A program made the translations under genes and the position numbers. Below, in pieces: positions 9,729-19,430 of a stretch of DNA of 64,000 nt. The notes under the pieces are model-generated. The model saw nothing but the letters and a program-made list of their open reading frames with translations, was not told the DNA's origin and searched no databases. The DNA comes from Flavonifractor sp052065355. GTDB lineage: Bacteria; Bacillota; Clostridia; Oscillospirales; Oscillospiraceae. How positions within the stretch are numbered: the first letter of the stretch is position 1; the number at the start of each line of letters is the position of its first letter. The stretch covers positions 41,652-105,651 of the forward strand of contig NZ_JBQHUF010000013.1 of NCBI RefSeq assembly GCF_052065355.1, given 5' to 3'.

Positions 9729-10577
9729 ATGGGGCTCTTTGGAAAACTATTTGATAAAAAGGAATGCTCGGTCTGCGGCGGCGAGATCGGGCTGCTGGGC
9801 AACCGCAAGCTGGAGGACGGCAATCTGTGCAAGGAATGTGCCGCCAAGCTCTCCCCCTGGTTCAGCGACCGCCGCCAGAGCACGGTGGCGGAGATCCAGG
9901 AGCAGCTGACCTACCGGGAGGCCAATCAAGCCAAGGTATCCTCTTTTCGCACCACCCGTACTCTGGGTGAGCGTACCAAGGTGCTGCTGGACGAGGATGC
10001 GGGTCTGTTTATGGTCACCTCCGCCAGAAATTGGGAGGAGGCCAATCCGGATGTGCTGTCCTTCTCCGATGTGACCGGCTGCAAGCTGGACATCGACGAG
10101 CGCAGGACGGAGATCGAATACAGGGATAAGGATGGAGAGCGGCAGAGCTTCAATCCCAAACGGTATGCCTATTCCTACGATTTCTACATCGTGATCAACG
10201 TCAACAATCCCTATTTCAGCGAGATCCGCTTCCAACTCAACAGCAGCTCAGTGGATAACGATGAGGAAACACTGCTGGATGGGCCCAACGCCATGCGCAG
10301 ACCCCGCGGGGGTCTCCGGGCTAAAGCCGGCGGAATGGACGGCGGCTCCCTGACCTCCAACGCGGAGGAGGTGCGCTCCAGCGTGGAATACCGGCAATAT
10401 GAGGAAATGGGCTGTGAGATCCGGGATGCGCTGCTGCAGGTCCGGCAGCAGGCGCGGGAGGAAGCGGCCGCGGCAGCAGCACCCAAGGCGGCGGTGACCT
10501 GTCCGTACTGCGGGGCGACCACCACACCGGATGCCAGCGGCTGCTGCGAGTTTTGCGGCGGCGCAATCAACGGATAA
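9729..10577 (+). CDS. DUF4428-like zinc-ribbon protein
   Basis: A cytosolic protein of about 282 aa. It begins MGLFGKLFDKKECSVCGG with a treble-clef-like pair, CSVCG and, about 20 residues later, CKECA, matching DUF4428-type N-termini. The middle part resembles a PH-like or bSH3-like beta domain, and the protein ends with a second zinc ribbon (CPYCG and CEFCG). ATG 9729 or the ATG just before it (9726) both fit the upstream AAAGGGG. It adds one more zinc-ribbon protein to an island rich in them. Function unknown. Confidence 0.78.
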   Translation: MGLFGKLFDKKECSVCGGEIGLLGNRKLEDGNLCKECAAKLSPWFSDRRQSTVAEIQEQLTYREANQAKVSSFRTTRTLGERTKVLLDEDAGLFMVTSARNWEEANPDVLSFSDVTGCKLDIDERRTEIEYRDKDGERQSFNPKRYAYSYDFYIVINVNNPYFSEIRFQLNSSSVDNDEETLLDGPNAMRRPRGGLRAKAGGMDGGSLTSNAEEVRSSVEYRQYEEMGCEIRDALLQVRQQAREEAAAAAAPKAAVTCPYCGATTTPDASGCCEFCGGAING

Positions 10578-10625
10578 GAATATCTTGGAGCAATAGAAAA
10601 CAACGAAAATGAAAGGAGCTTCACC

Positions 10626-11309
10626 ATGAAGAAGTATGAAATTTTAGGAGAAAATCTGCCGGTCGTCGTATGTGAATTGTCCCCAGGCGAATCCATGATC
10701 ACGGAGAGCGGCAGCATGAGCTGGATGAGCCCAAATATGAAAATGGAAACCACCACCGGAGGCGGTATGAAGAAGATGCTGGGGCGGCTGGTGTCCGGTG
10801 ATTCCGCATTCCAGAACAAGTTCACCGCAGAGGGTGGGGACGGGTTCATCGCCTTCGCTTCCAGCTTTCCCGGGGCCATCAAGGCTCTGAACATCAGTGC
10901 CGGCCGGTCCATGATTGTGCAGAAAAGCGCGTTTCTTGCCTCTGAGGAGGGTGTGGAACTATCCATGCACTTCCAGAAAAAACTGGGCTCCGGCATCTTT
11001 GGCGGCGAGGGCTTCATCATGCAGAAACTGAGCGGAAACGGGATCGCCTTTATTGAGATCGACGGTCACGCGGCAGAGTATGACCTGAGCGCCGGACAGG
11101 AGCTTCTGGTCAGCACGGGATATCTGGCGGCAATGGAAGAGAGCTGCTCCATGGATGTGGTGATGGTCAAGGGCGCGAAGAACATGCTCCTGGGCGGCGA
11201 GGGTATTTTTAATACCGTTGTCAGGGGCCCCGGTAAGGTGATCCTGCAGACCATGCCCATCAGCAAGGTGGCAGAACTGCTGACGCCGTTTTTCGGCAGC
11301 AAAAAATAA
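10626..11309 (+). CDS. AIM24/TIGR00266 family protein
   Basis: A 227-aa protein of the AIM24 (TIGR00266) beta-prism family, recognised by its ESMITESGSMSWMS start region, the G-rich middle and the IFNTVVRGPGKVILQTMP ending. Members are common beside SPFH and zinc-ribbon genes, but their biochemical role is unknown. The length is usual for the family. A good ribosome site (AAAGGAG) precedes ATG 10626. It probably belongs to the same transcription unit as its neighbours, which all run the same way with short gaps. Confidence 0.9.
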   Translation: MKKYEILGENLPVVVCELSPGESMITESGSMSWMSPNMKMETTTGGGMKKMLGRLVSGDSAFQNKFTAEGGDGFIAFASSFPGAIKALNISAGRSMIVQKSAFLASEEGVELSMHFQKKLGSGIFGGEGFIMQKLSGNGIAFIEIDGHAAEYDLSAGQELLVSTGYLAAMEESCSMDVVMVKGAKNMLLGGEGIFNTVVRGPGKVILQTMPISKVAELLTPFFGSKK

Positions 11310-11333
11310 GAAATGACAGGGAGGAGAATAGCA

Positions 11334-12800
11334 ATGAAAACCAGGTTAAGGATATCCTGCTTGCTTCTCGCGTCGCTGATGCTGTTCGCCCTCGCGGCCT
11401 GCGGCAAGGACAGCCCGGAGCCGAGCCCGACGCCGAAAGGAACGGAGCAGACAAAGCCACCTGCGCAGCCAGCGGCTGAATCAACGATACATACACCCCT
11501 GTGGGATCTGTCCTACGATGAAGCGGACGGCTGGGTCTACGAAGAAGATGATTTTTATGATGATGAAGATTTCTCCAAGATCATTCTGGTGATTCCTGAT
11601 GAAGCAGACGGCTCAGAGGTGATCAATGCGGAGATCCGTGTTTCCGTGGAAGGGCCGTATAACTTCCGTGACTATCTCACCAGCTTTGGCTTTGACGAAT
11701 ACGAATATGCGGTCAATCAGGCCTATGACTTTACCCAAGTCGGCGGCATTGACTGCCTCGAGGCCGAAGGAAACTATTGGGGGTCTCCGTGCCTGCGGTA
11801 TTTTGGCCGCGCGGAGGGCGCCGGTGCAACGGTTCTGATCGAGATCATCGGCGAGTACGAGGATGAGCGGGTGGATAAGCTGCTGTCCGGGCTGACCATC
11901 AACCTGGAGGACGTGGGAAATGTGGATGGCCCCTGGTACTGGGAAGGCGAGCCCTTCTCCGCCCAGCCCCGCAGCGTCATGGTGGGGACGTATACGCTCA
12001 GCAGCCAGTGGCTGCCTATTACAGACTGCATCATCACAAAGGAGACCTTCAATCACGCAGCTGCTGTCACAGGAGATCAGGCTTACCTTCTGGTGGACGG
12101 AGAATTGAAGCGCTTCGATTACGACGGCGCATCTCTGAACTTTGCGGAGGATATTGTGCTGGACGCGGAATATGAGGATATTTCCGCCGACACCACAGGG
12201 ACCCTCTGGCTGGCGAATTTTATGGAGCCGCTGATCAGCTGGAAGGACGGCGCACAGACGGCGTCCTATGAGGGCCCGGATCACGTCACCATGCACCCAT
12301 CCGGGACCTGGGGCGTCAGCTGGTTCTCCGGCCCGGAATGTGAAAAGATCACCCTCTCCGGCGGAGCCCTCAAGACGGAGCCCATTGTATTCCAGGAAGT
12401 GGATATCCTCAGTCATCTGCTGATCGACGACAGCCACATCTATGTCTGCGGGTCTGCCGTGGATGGCAGCGGTCACAAGGTGTTTGTCTATGACAGCAAT
12501 GGCGCGCTGCAAATGACTTTGGCAGATTCCGACGGAAGCGGCCTGGGAAGCATTACCTTTATTACGCAGACCGCAAATGGCTATCTGGCCCTGGACGGAA
12601 ATATGCGTGAGGTGGTGCTCTGGACCAAGGACGGCGCCTATCTCGGCGAGGCGGATGACGGCGACCTGTTCGGCACGGACTATCCCTGGTTCTGCGGCGG
12701 CGCGAAGCTGGCTGACGGCAGCATCCTGGCTATCATGACCGAAGACCGGGCGGACGAGTCCGCGATGGAACTGGTGGCATTCAAACTCAGCGGCTTTTAA
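11334..12800 (+). CDS. Lipoprotein, possible beta-propeller (488 aa)
   Basis: A lipoprotein with signal sequence and lipobox LAAC followed by GKD, then a Pro/Thr linker. The C-terminal half (from about residue 220) has repeated short beta-strand units with W-x-x-D/G turns that could be a degenerate beta-propeller. This is inferred from repeat spacing, not from a recognised domain. ATG 11334 is chosen because it follows GGGAGGAG and begins directly at the Lys-rich signal peptide. Part of the envelope island; function unknown. Confidence 0.72.
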   Translation: MKTRLRISCLLLASLMLFALAACGKDSPEPSPTPKGTEQTKPPAQPAAESTIHTPLWDLSYDEADGWVYEEDDFYDDEDFSKIILVIPDEADGSEVINAEIRVSVEGPYNFRDYLTSFGFDEYEYAVNQAYDFTQVGGIDCLEAEGNYWGSPCLRYFGRAEGAGATVLIEIIGEYEDERVDKLLSGLTINLEDVGNVDGPWYWEGEPFSAQPRSVMVGTYTLSSQWLPITDCIITKETFNHAAAVTGDQAYLLVDGELKRFDYDGASLNFAEDIVLDAEYEDISADTTGTLWLANFMEPLISWKDGAQTASYEGPDHVTMHPSGTWGVSWFSGPECEKITLSGGALKTEPIVFQEVDILSHLLIDDSHIYVCGSAVDGSGHKVFVYDSNGALQMTLADSDGSGLGSITFITQTANGYLALDGNMREVVLWTKDGAYLGEADDGDLFGTDYPWFCGGAKLADGSILAIMTEDRADESAMELVAFKLSGF

Positions 12801-12812
12801 GGAGGATCTGAC

Positions 12813-13823
12813 ATGAAACGCACGAGGTTATTCTGCGTCCTGCTTGCGGCGGCGATGCTGCTCAGTCTGGCCGCCTGCGGCAAGGACGACCCGAAAGAGT
12901 CCAATTCGCTCCAGATCGGGGACTATGCGCTGCTCTACAAGGGGGCCAGCATCATGGAGGACTCAGATGGAAACGACGCGCTGGTCCTGACGCTGGATTT
13001 TACCAACAACAGCAAGGACAGCGGCTCCTATGTATGGTCCATCTCTGAAACAGCGATACAGAACGGCGCAGAATTGGCTATCGCCACCGTCTTTGCGAAC
13101 AGCGACTCCTACGACACGGTGATCGACAGTCAATTTACGGATGTCGCGCCGGGTGAAACCCTTGAACTCCGCACCGCCTTTGTGCTGGCGGATACCACCA
13201 GCAAGGTCGAGGTGACCTTTGAGGAGGCGTTCGGCGACAAAACCGGTAAGATCACCGTCGATCCGTCCACACTCAGCCGGGAAGCGGCGGGAAGCGGTAC
13301 GGGTCAGGATACTGGAACCGGAGATATACTGCTGGACTGGTGGAACGGCGACTGGTACGGCTGGTGGATCATGACCGGCTGCTCGGGCGACTACGAGGAT
13401 CTGGAGGGCGCCTGGTGGGACATATGCGGCGCCATTGACATCGGCGGGGACGGCACGGGCACTGTCACCCTCTGGGATGAGGACTACACGAAATCGGAAC
13501 CGATGGTCTCCGCATCGGTCAGCCTCAGTGATGATGGGACCAGCATATATGGCACCATGACATCCGAGGGCGGTGCCTTCACGGATATTGCGCTGGAGCA
13601 CGGGGACTGGATCGTTGACCCGGGACTGGTGGACTATGGGGACATGATCCACATTGACGGTGATTACGAAAACGGCGGAGATGCGTTCCACTATGATATC
13701 TACCTGCGCCCGTGGGGGACCTATTGGGTGGATGTGGACGAGGAGGATCTGCCCAATCTCTATGACAGCTGGTATCTGCCTCTGATCGATGCGGAGGAGC
13801 CTATGCCGGACAGCATCGGATGA
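12813..13823 (+). CDS. Lipoprotein with DUF5067-like domain
   Basis: A 336-aa lipoprotein (lipobox LAAC followed by GKDD). Residues about 30-150 resemble DUF5067: an immunoglobulin-like fold with LVLTLDFTNNS and PGETLELRTAF-type strands, found in many Clostridia lipoproteins. The C-terminal part, rich in Trp, Asp and Gly, is not recognised. It starts 12 nt after the preceding stop, behind AAGGAGG, and is probably cotranscribed with it. A hairpin follows the gene. Confidence 0.75.
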   Translation: MKRTRLFCVLLAAAMLLSLAACGKDDPKESNSLQIGDYALLYKGASIMEDSDGNDALVLTLDFTNNSKDSGSYVWSISETAIQNGAELAIATVFANSDSYDTVIDSQFTDVAPGETLELRTAFVLADTTSKVEVTFEEAFGDKTGKITVDPSTLSREAAGSGTGQDTGTGDILLDWWNGDWYGWWIMTGCSGDYEDLEGAWWDICGAIDIGGDGTGTVTLWDEDYTKSEPMVSASVSLSDDGTSIYGTMTSEGGAFTDIALEHGDWIVDPGLVDYGDMIHIDGDYENGGDAFHYDIYLRPWGTYWVDVDEEDLPNLYDSWYLPLIDAEEPMPDSIG

Positions 13824-13832
13824 CACCAGAAT

Positions 13833-13871
13833 GGGGATCGTTCCCGCCCCATTTGGGTCGGAGCGATCCCC
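13833..13871 (+). terminator. Hairpin after the DUF5067-like lipoprotein
   Basis: A 12-bp inverted repeat (13833-13844 with 13860-13871, one mismatch), 10 nt after the stop codon. Only a short GTTTG follows, so termination may be weak. Confidence 0.45.
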
Positions 13872-13915
13872 GTTTGCGCAATGGTATGGAGCAGTGACGT
13901 TTGAAAGGAGCAGTT

Positions 13916-15112
13916 ATGAAAAGGACATCAAAACGAGTGATCGCATTTTTTCTAATACTGGTTCTGGTGCTGTCTCTCTGTGCCTGCGCGCAAAAACAGC
14001 AAGCGGGAACAGACGAACCAAATCGAAGCGCCGATGGTGAGACGCTGTCTGGTATGCCCGATCAAAAACTGCCGGAAAAGCTGCGCCCGGGGGCCGGGGG
14101 ATCGGATATGCAGCCGACACCGACCGGATTCTCCGCGGAAGCGGAACAATCTCTTGTCTGGCTGCGGGACAGAATCGATTTCCCCCAGACCATGTTCGGC
14201 GCAGCGTATCTGGGCTATGTGGAAGAAGGTGATGACTGGCTGTCCGCGGCAGACCAGGCCATGCTGGAGGCATATCCTTTCCTTGCGGAGATCGATGAAA
14301 ACCATATCATCGGCAGCACGGGACATCTGTACTGTATCGTGCCGGTGGATGAAAACGCGACGGTCGCCATCAATCGTGTGCAATGGAATGAGAATACCTA
14401 TACCTACGAGAACACAGAGGTCTGCTATCGGTCGGAAAGCGGGGAACCGGTGCTGTTCTTTGCCAATCTCAATGGCGTTGCATACGAGGCAGACACGCAG
14501 GTCTGGATCACTGACAACAGCGGGAATTCCTGCGAATGGTACCCATCCCTCGACTCCATGAGCTATCTTTGGCCGTGCATATCGGAAACCGGAGACTACC
14601 TCTCCTTCGACTTTACGGAATACGGCTGGCAGGACGTGTCTTCGGAGCTTGCACCGTGGCTGAGTGACGGCTATAGCGGAGTCTATTCGTGGGGGCTTGA
14701 GGGCTGCTGGACCACACAGGCAGCGGCGTGGGATACGGGCCGCACAGCAAATTACTACCTGTGGTTCTTCCCTGAGGATGAGAACGGCGGAAGTGTAGAT
14801 CTGGATTGGCAGTACGAGGGCTCGGATCTTTTCGAAGAGATGTGGGGCGGCTACTGGGAGATCACATCCGTCATGGACGGGCCCAGCTATGTGACTATCA
14901 GTCTGTCCCTGGTGGGCGGCGAAAACTATGGCGTCACAGACGGCCCGTATTATATCTCTGAGACTTATCCCCTTCTGATCAGCCCCAGCGGCGAGGAGAT
15001 GGTGTTGGGCGCCGGTGAGAACGGTGTCAGTCTGCCGTTTATGCCGCAGGATGACCCACAGCCGTATACGCTGACGCTGGACAGCTGGTTCACTGAAAGC
15101 TCGGTCTGGTAA
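13916..15112 (+). CDS. Lipoprotein, paralog of the one at 17657
   Basis: A 398-aa lipoprotein (lipobox LCAC). It is a paralog of the protein at 17657-18799. Shared blocks include AAYLGY versus VAYLGY, ENHIIG versus AEHILG, YCIVP versus FCIVP, and a similar C-terminal part ending in DPQPYTLTLDSW here. The family is unnamed to me. ATG 13916 follows GAAAGGAG at good spacing. The two copies bracket the YdjG-like and YdjH-like genes, which suggests a tandem duplication around them or a requirement for two related extracellular partners. Confidence 0.75.
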   Translation: MKRTSKRVIAFFLILVLVLSLCACAQKQQAGTDEPNRSADGETLSGMPDQKLPEKLRPGAGGSDMQPTPTGFSAEAEQSLVWLRDRIDFPQTMFGAAYLGYVEEGDDWLSAADQAMLEAYPFLAEIDENHIIGSTGHLYCIVPVDENATVAINRVQWNENTYTYENTEVCYRSESGEPVLFFANLNGVAYEADTQVWITDNSGNSCEWYPSLDSMSYLWPCISETGDYLSFDFTEYGWQDVSSELAPWLSDGYSGVYSWGLEGCWTTQAAAWDTGRTANYYLWFFPEDENGGSVDLDWQYEGSDLFEEMWGGYWEITSVMDGPSYVTISLSLVGGENYGVTDGPYYISETYPLLISPSGEEMVLGAGENGVSLPFMPQDDPQPYTLTLDSWFTESSVW

Positions 15113-15170
15113 ACTGCTGCGGATTCTGGGCTGTTCCCGGTCTGCTCCGGTACGGAAAGGAGGCATTTAC

Positions 15171-16307
15171 ATGCCAACACAGGTCACAAATTATCAGTGT
15201 CCGGCTTGTACGGGCCCGCTCCATTTCGTGGGAGCGTCCGGAAAGCTGGAGTGTGAATACTGCGGCGCCAGTTATGAGGTAGCGGAAATTGAGGCGCTTT
15301 ACGCAGAGAAGGAGGAAAAAGCGGCGGCAGCCCAGCAGGCGGCAGAGGAGGCGAATGCCGGACAGAACCCGCCTTCTGAGGATGGAGACGCGTGGGACAC
15401 CTCCGGCTTTTCCGAGGACTGGGGCACGGAGGGCGACGGCATGCGGGCATACAGCTGCCCCAGCTGCGGCGCGGAGCTCATCTGCGACGAAAACACGGCG
15501 GCCACCTCCTGTCCCTACTGCGGCAATCCCACCGTGGTGCCGGGGCAGTTTTCCGGGCAGCTGAAGCCGGATTTCATCATTCCCTTCAAGCTGAGCAAGG
15601 AAGATGCCGTCAAGGCCCTGAAAAACCACTATAAAGGGAAAATTCTCTTACCCAAGAGCTTTACCCAGGAGAACCATGTGCAGAAGATCCAGGGGGTCTA
15701 TGTCCCCTTCTGGATGTTCGACGGCGAGGCGGAGGGCGATGCCCGTTATGCCGCTACCCGCTCCCATACATACCGCTCCGGCGACTATGAGATCACGGAG
15801 ACGGAGCACTACGACGTCTACCGGGCCGGATGGATCGCCTTTGAGAAGATCCCGGCGGATGCCTCCAGCAAGATGCCGGACGACCACATGGATTCCATCG
15901 AGCCCTATGATTATCAGGAGCTGAAGCCCTTTTCCACGGCTTATCTCCCCGGTTTTCTGGCCGATAAGTTCGATGTGACGGTGGACCAGTGCCGGCAGCG
16001 GGCGGATCAGCGCTGCGAGGGGACCCTGTCCGCAACGCTGCGTGCCACGGTAACAGGCTATGGGACCTGTACGCTCGTAAATGAAACCGTCAGCCTGAAA
16101 CGGGGCAAGGTGCACTACGCCCTGATGCCCGTCTGGATGCTGAACACCAAATGGAAGGGGAAGGACTTTCTCTTTGCCATGAACGGCCAGACCGGAAAAC
16201 TGGTGGGCGATCTGCCGGTCAGCTGGGGCAGGTTCTGGGGCCTGTTTGCTGCTATAGCCGCCCCTCTGTCGGTGTTGGGCTCGGTGCTGGCGGTCTTTCT
16301 GCTGTGA
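15171..16307 (+). CDS. TFIIB-type zinc-ribbon membrane protein (YdjG-like)
   Basis: A 378-aa protein with two zinc ribbons (CPACT with CEYCG near residues 10-30; CPSCG with CPYCG near 95-120) separated by an Ala/Glu-rich, probably helical linker. A conserved region follows with IIPFKLSKEDAVKALK and GVYVPFWMFDGEA motifs, and a C-terminal membrane segment (about 355-378). This is the layout of the YdjG family. In B. subtilis YdjG sits in the membrane and helps recruit PspA under envelope stress. The YdjH-like gene follows 17 nt downstream, as in B. subtilis. Confidence 0.86.
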   Translation: MPTQVTNYQCPACTGPLHFVGASGKLECEYCGASYEVAEIEALYAEKEEKAAAAQQAAEEANAGQNPPSEDGDAWDTSGFSEDWGTEGDGMRAYSCPSCGAELICDENTAATSCPYCGNPTVVPGQFSGQLKPDFIIPFKLSKEDAVKALKNHYKGKILLPKSFTQENHVQKIQGVYVPFWMFDGEAEGDARYAATRSHTYRSGDYEITETEHYDVYRAGWIAFEKIPADASSKMPDDHMDSIEPYDYQELKPFSTAYLPGFLADKFDVTVDQCRQRADQRCEGTLSATLRATVTGYGTCTLVNETVSLKRGKVHYALMPVWMLNTKWKGKDFLFAMNGQTGKLVGDLPVSWGRFWGLFAAIAAPLSVLGSVLAVFLL

Positions 16308-16324
16308 GAAGGGGGAGATCGGAT

Positions 16325-17641
16325 ATGAAGAAAACATGCTCTGTTTTTGTGGTGCTCCTCCTGTTGGCCCTCTCTCTTTGCACGCCTGCTCTGGCTTTCA
16401 CGGAATATGGCGTGATTTATGATGAAACAGAGGAACTGGGCTCCGCCACGCTGACCATGCAGGGCGAGCAGACCCTCCCGGAGCTTTCGGAGGAGCTGGG
16501 TATCGACCTGCGGGTGGATGTGCTGACCCAGATCAGCTATGACAGCATTGCCGATACCGCCGCGGGGATCTACGATGCGTACGGGTATGGCTATGGAGAC
16601 GACAGGGAAGGGGCCACGCTGACCATCCTGATGGAGCCGCAGGATACGGGCACCTACGCCATGCCTGCCGATGGCTGGTGCGTTTACGCAAACCTGAGCG
16701 AAGACCGGGGCAGCAGCCAGGCCCTGGCCGACGCCATCCATAACGCGGTGGAGCCCTCCATGGCCCAGCGGGCCTGGAACGGCGAGGAGATTACCATGAG
16801 CGCTGTGGCGCTGACTCAGGCGGTGGATGCCATGGCACAGGCGGCGGAGGATTACATCCTCACAAACTGCCCGCCGGACGCCTCCGGCCCGGACATACCG
16901 GAGACACCGGAAACACCCGAAGCGTCCCAGCCGGACAGCGTCAGCATGCAGTATGTGTTTGATATCAGTGACCTGCTCACCTTTGAGGAGTGGGAGGAGC
17001 TGGAGACCCGGGCCGCAGATATTTCCAGCCGCCAGCATTGCGGCGTCTATTTCGCCCTGGTAGATGACTACACCGACTATGGAGACGGCGGCGTATATGA
17101 GGTCACCTATCAGCTCTACCACGGCAGTGAGCTCGGTTTCGGAACTGACCGGGATGGTATTATTGTTCTGTTCAGTATGGAGGAGCGGGACTATGGCATG
17201 TTCGTCTACGGCGGGTACGCCGAATATGCCTTTGATGAATTCGGACAGGAAGAACTGGAGGAGCGGTTCCTGGGTGACTTTGGGGACAACGACTGGTACG
17301 GAGGCATCTCCCACTATCTGGACGCCTGTGACGAATTTCTGACAAAGGCAGAAGAAGGGAAGCCGGTGCGCAGCTCCCCTTGGCCGAAGGCTGCCATTGC
17401 CGTGGGTATTTCCTGCCTGATCGCGGGGGGAATTTGCGTTCTCCTCCTGCGCAGTATGAAGTCGGTTCATCAAAAGAAAGAGGCCGATGCCTACCTTACC
17501 GAAGGCGGGCTGCACCTGACACAGCAGTATGACCGGTATTCCCACACCATCGAGACGCGCACCAAAATCGAAAAGAGCAGCGCAAGCGGTACCAGAAGTG
17601 AAAGCGGCGGAGGCGGCAGTGGCCGCAGCGGGAAATTCTGA
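16325..17641 (+). CDS. TPM-domain membrane protein (YdjH-like)
   Basis: A protein of about 438 aa with signal peptide (residues 1-23), two TPM-type domains (about 25-180 and 215-350), one membrane segment (about 360-380) and a cytoplasmic tail ending in GGGGSGRSGKF, typical of YdjH/YgcG-type proteins. A single TPM domain is the rule, so the double domain is unusual. TPM domains in photosystem assembly factors bind metal or have phosphatase activity; activity here is not established. ATG 16325 is chosen over upstream in-frame starts, which would overlap the YdjG-like gene. Directly downstream of that gene, matching the B. subtilis order. Confidence 0.84.
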   Translation: MKKTCSVFVVLLLLALSLCTPALAFTEYGVIYDETEELGSATLTMQGEQTLPELSEELGIDLRVDVLTQISYDSIADTAAGIYDAYGYGYGDDREGATLTILMEPQDTGTYAMPADGWCVYANLSEDRGSSQALADAIHNAVEPSMAQRAWNGEEITMSAVALTQAVDAMAQAAEDYILTNCPPDASGPDIPETPETPEASQPDSVSMQYVFDISDLLTFEEWEELETRAADISSRQHCGVYFALVDDYTDYGDGGVYEVTYQLYHGSELGFGTDRDGIIVLFSMEERDYGMFVYGGYAEYAFDEFGQEELEERFLGDFGDNDWYGGISHYLDACDEFLTKAEEGKPVRSSPWPKAAIAVGISCLIAGGICVLLLRSMKSVHQKKEADAYLTEGGLHLTQQYDRYSHTIETRTKIEKSSASGTRSESGGGGSGRSGKF

Positions 17642-17656
17642 GAAGGAGGCTGCGCC

Positions 17657-18799
17657 ATGAAGCATTTGCTCCAACGCCGGCTCCTACCGGTATTTCTGTG
17701 CATGATGCTGGCTTTGGGCCTGACTGCCTGCGGCGGCAAAGACGCACAGCCCGTTGAAACGGAAACAGGCAGCACGGCGGGAACGCTTTCCGGCAGCAAG
17801 GGCGAAAAGGACAACCGGGTAGAAACACCGTCCGGCAGCGGAGAAGTAACGGCGGAGGTGGACCCGAAGCTGGCGGAGGAGTCCCTGAACCTGTTGTATG
17901 ACGCCATGGCATACGATGACCAGTACGCCGGCGCGGTCGCCTATCTGGGATACAGGAAGCAGGGGGACTCCACCCCGCTGTCGGACTGGCTGGTGGAGAA
18001 TTGTGCCGGATTGGTGGAGGCCATGCCGTTTCTACTAAATATACCGGCCGAACATATCCTTGGCCCGGGCTATGGTGATTTATTCTGCATCGTTCCCCGG
18101 GATAAGAATACCAGCCTTGCCGTGAACCATGTCACCTGGGAATCTCTTGGTAACGGCGTTTGGCCTGTACCGGGTGAGGTGCTCTACCGGGAGGAGTGTG
18201 CTCAGTCTGTACTGATATTCGTAAATTATGAGCAATGGCGGGATGAACCGGACACGGAGATCGTCCTTGTGACAAACGATGGCGTGGAGGTGAAGTGGCT
18301 TCCGCTGACCGATGAATACGGCATTCCCATCGTGCCCACCGGGGAGAACTACCTTCCCATGCTGATGGATTTCGGCATCTGGGGCTATGTGACCGGGTTG
18401 GACTACCCCGAGGACTGGGAGCCGTCCGGGGACGACTGGTGGCTGCCGCCCACAGACTGGGGGCTGGCTTACACAAATTGGACCTGCGAGCAGTGGTACA
18501 TGGAGTTCGGCTGGGGCGACAGCGACCCGGACTATTCCGGACGCATCGATCTCTACCATCAGCCGGAGGATGGGCAGGAGTATGCGTACTCGTATTCCGG
18601 CATCTGGCGTATGGAGGGCGACTGCCTGTATCTGGACCTCTCGGACGGCGCGGGCACCCGCATGAGCGGCAGCTTCCCGGTGCTGATCGACCCCTCCGGC
18701 GAATCTCTCCATATCCAGCAGGATCGTGAAACCGGTGTGTGTCCACCCTTTTTTGGCGAGGGCATGACCTGTATGGAACTGATACGCGCCTATGGCTGA
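17657..18799 (+). CDS. Lipoprotein, paralog of the one at 13916
   Basis: A 380-aa lipoprotein (lipobox LTAC followed by GGK), paralogous to 13916-15112 over most of its length. Shared features are the YLGY block, the AEHILG and FCIVP region and the Gly/Trp-rich C-terminal half. It begins 15 nt after the TPM-domain gene, behind AAGGAGG, and is probably cotranscribed. Function unknown; likely an extracytoplasmic partner of the YdjGH-like membrane proteins. Confidence 0.75.
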   Translation: MKHLLQRRLLPVFLCMMLALGLTACGGKDAQPVETETGSTAGTLSGSKGEKDNRVETPSGSGEVTAEVDPKLAEESLNLLYDAMAYDDQYAGAVAYLGYRKQGDSTPLSDWLVENCAGLVEAMPFLLNIPAEHILGPGYGDLFCIVPRDKNTSLAVNHVTWESLGNGVWPVPGEVLYREECAQSVLIFVNYEQWRDEPDTEIVLVTNDGVEVKWLPLTDEYGIPIVPTGENYLPMLMDFGIWGYVTGLDYPEDWEPSGDDWWLPPTDWGLAYTNWTCEQWYMEFGWGDSDPDYSGRIDLYHQPEDGQEYAYSYSGIWRMEGDCLYLDLSDGAGTRMSGSFPVLIDPSGESLHIQQDRETGVCPPFFGEGMTCMELIRAYG

Positions 18800-18848
18800 G
18801 AGAACATCAGGCGCACGAGTGTGGGACAGGCGTGAAAGGAGTATTTGT

Positions 18849-19418
18849 ATGAGTATTTTTGACAGGCTAAAGCAGTCCGCCGTGGATGCCGCGGCGACGG
18901 CAGCCACAGCCATTGGAAACAAGCGGGAAACCTTTACCTTTGCGGCCCTCCCTGAGAGCCTTGCCCAGCTGCAGGCTCTCCCGGAGGCGGCCCTTGACAC
19001 CCCCTTTCAGGCGGCGGCGCTGACCGTGCTGGCCCTGTGCGCCTATGCCGCTGACCGGCAGATCGGCACGGATATGCTGAATTGGCTGCGGGGGCCCCGT
19101 CCTTTGAGCGGACAGGAGATATCCTTCTTAAACGACCGTTTTCGTGACGGAAAGACCTACCTTCCATTCACCTACTTTGCCGGCTCTACCCCCGACAACA
19201 ATTACACACCCGCCCAGCCCTATACCATCCGGGTGGAAAGCAACCATGTTTCCGGTGAGGAGCAGGGCTATATGAAACTGTTTATCCCCTGCGGCGGCGC
19301 GGACAGCCCTCGCCCCATCAAACTCCGACAGCGGGGCAGCGATGGGAAATGGTTCCTCTGGGAGCAATATCTGCTCACCGGTGTCCGCACCCCTAAGTCC
19401 GCCGACCCGTGGGCGTAA
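18849..19418 (+). CDS. Cytosolic protein, possibly DUF6935
   Basis: A protein of about 189 aa beginning MSIFDRLKQSAVDAAATAAT, an amphipathic start like those of proteins that associate with SPFH or PspA systems. The rest has a LNDRF and a YLPFTYFAGSTPDNNYTP segment and reads like the DUF6935 family, though I am not certain. There is no signal peptide. ATG 18849 follows AAAGGAG. It is the last gene of the co-oriented lipoprotein/YdjGHI-like run. Function unknown. Confidence 0.7.
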   Translation: MSIFDRLKQSAVDAAATAATAIGNKRETFTFAALPESLAQLQALPEAALDTPFQAAALTVLALCAYAADRQIGTDMLNWLRGPRPLSGQEISFLNDRFRDGKTYLPFTYFAGSTPDNNYTPAQPYTIRVESNHVSGEEQGYMKLFIPCGGADSPRPIKLRQRGSDGKWFLWEQYLLTGVRTPKSADPWA

Positions 19419-19430
19419 GCCGAAAGGAAA

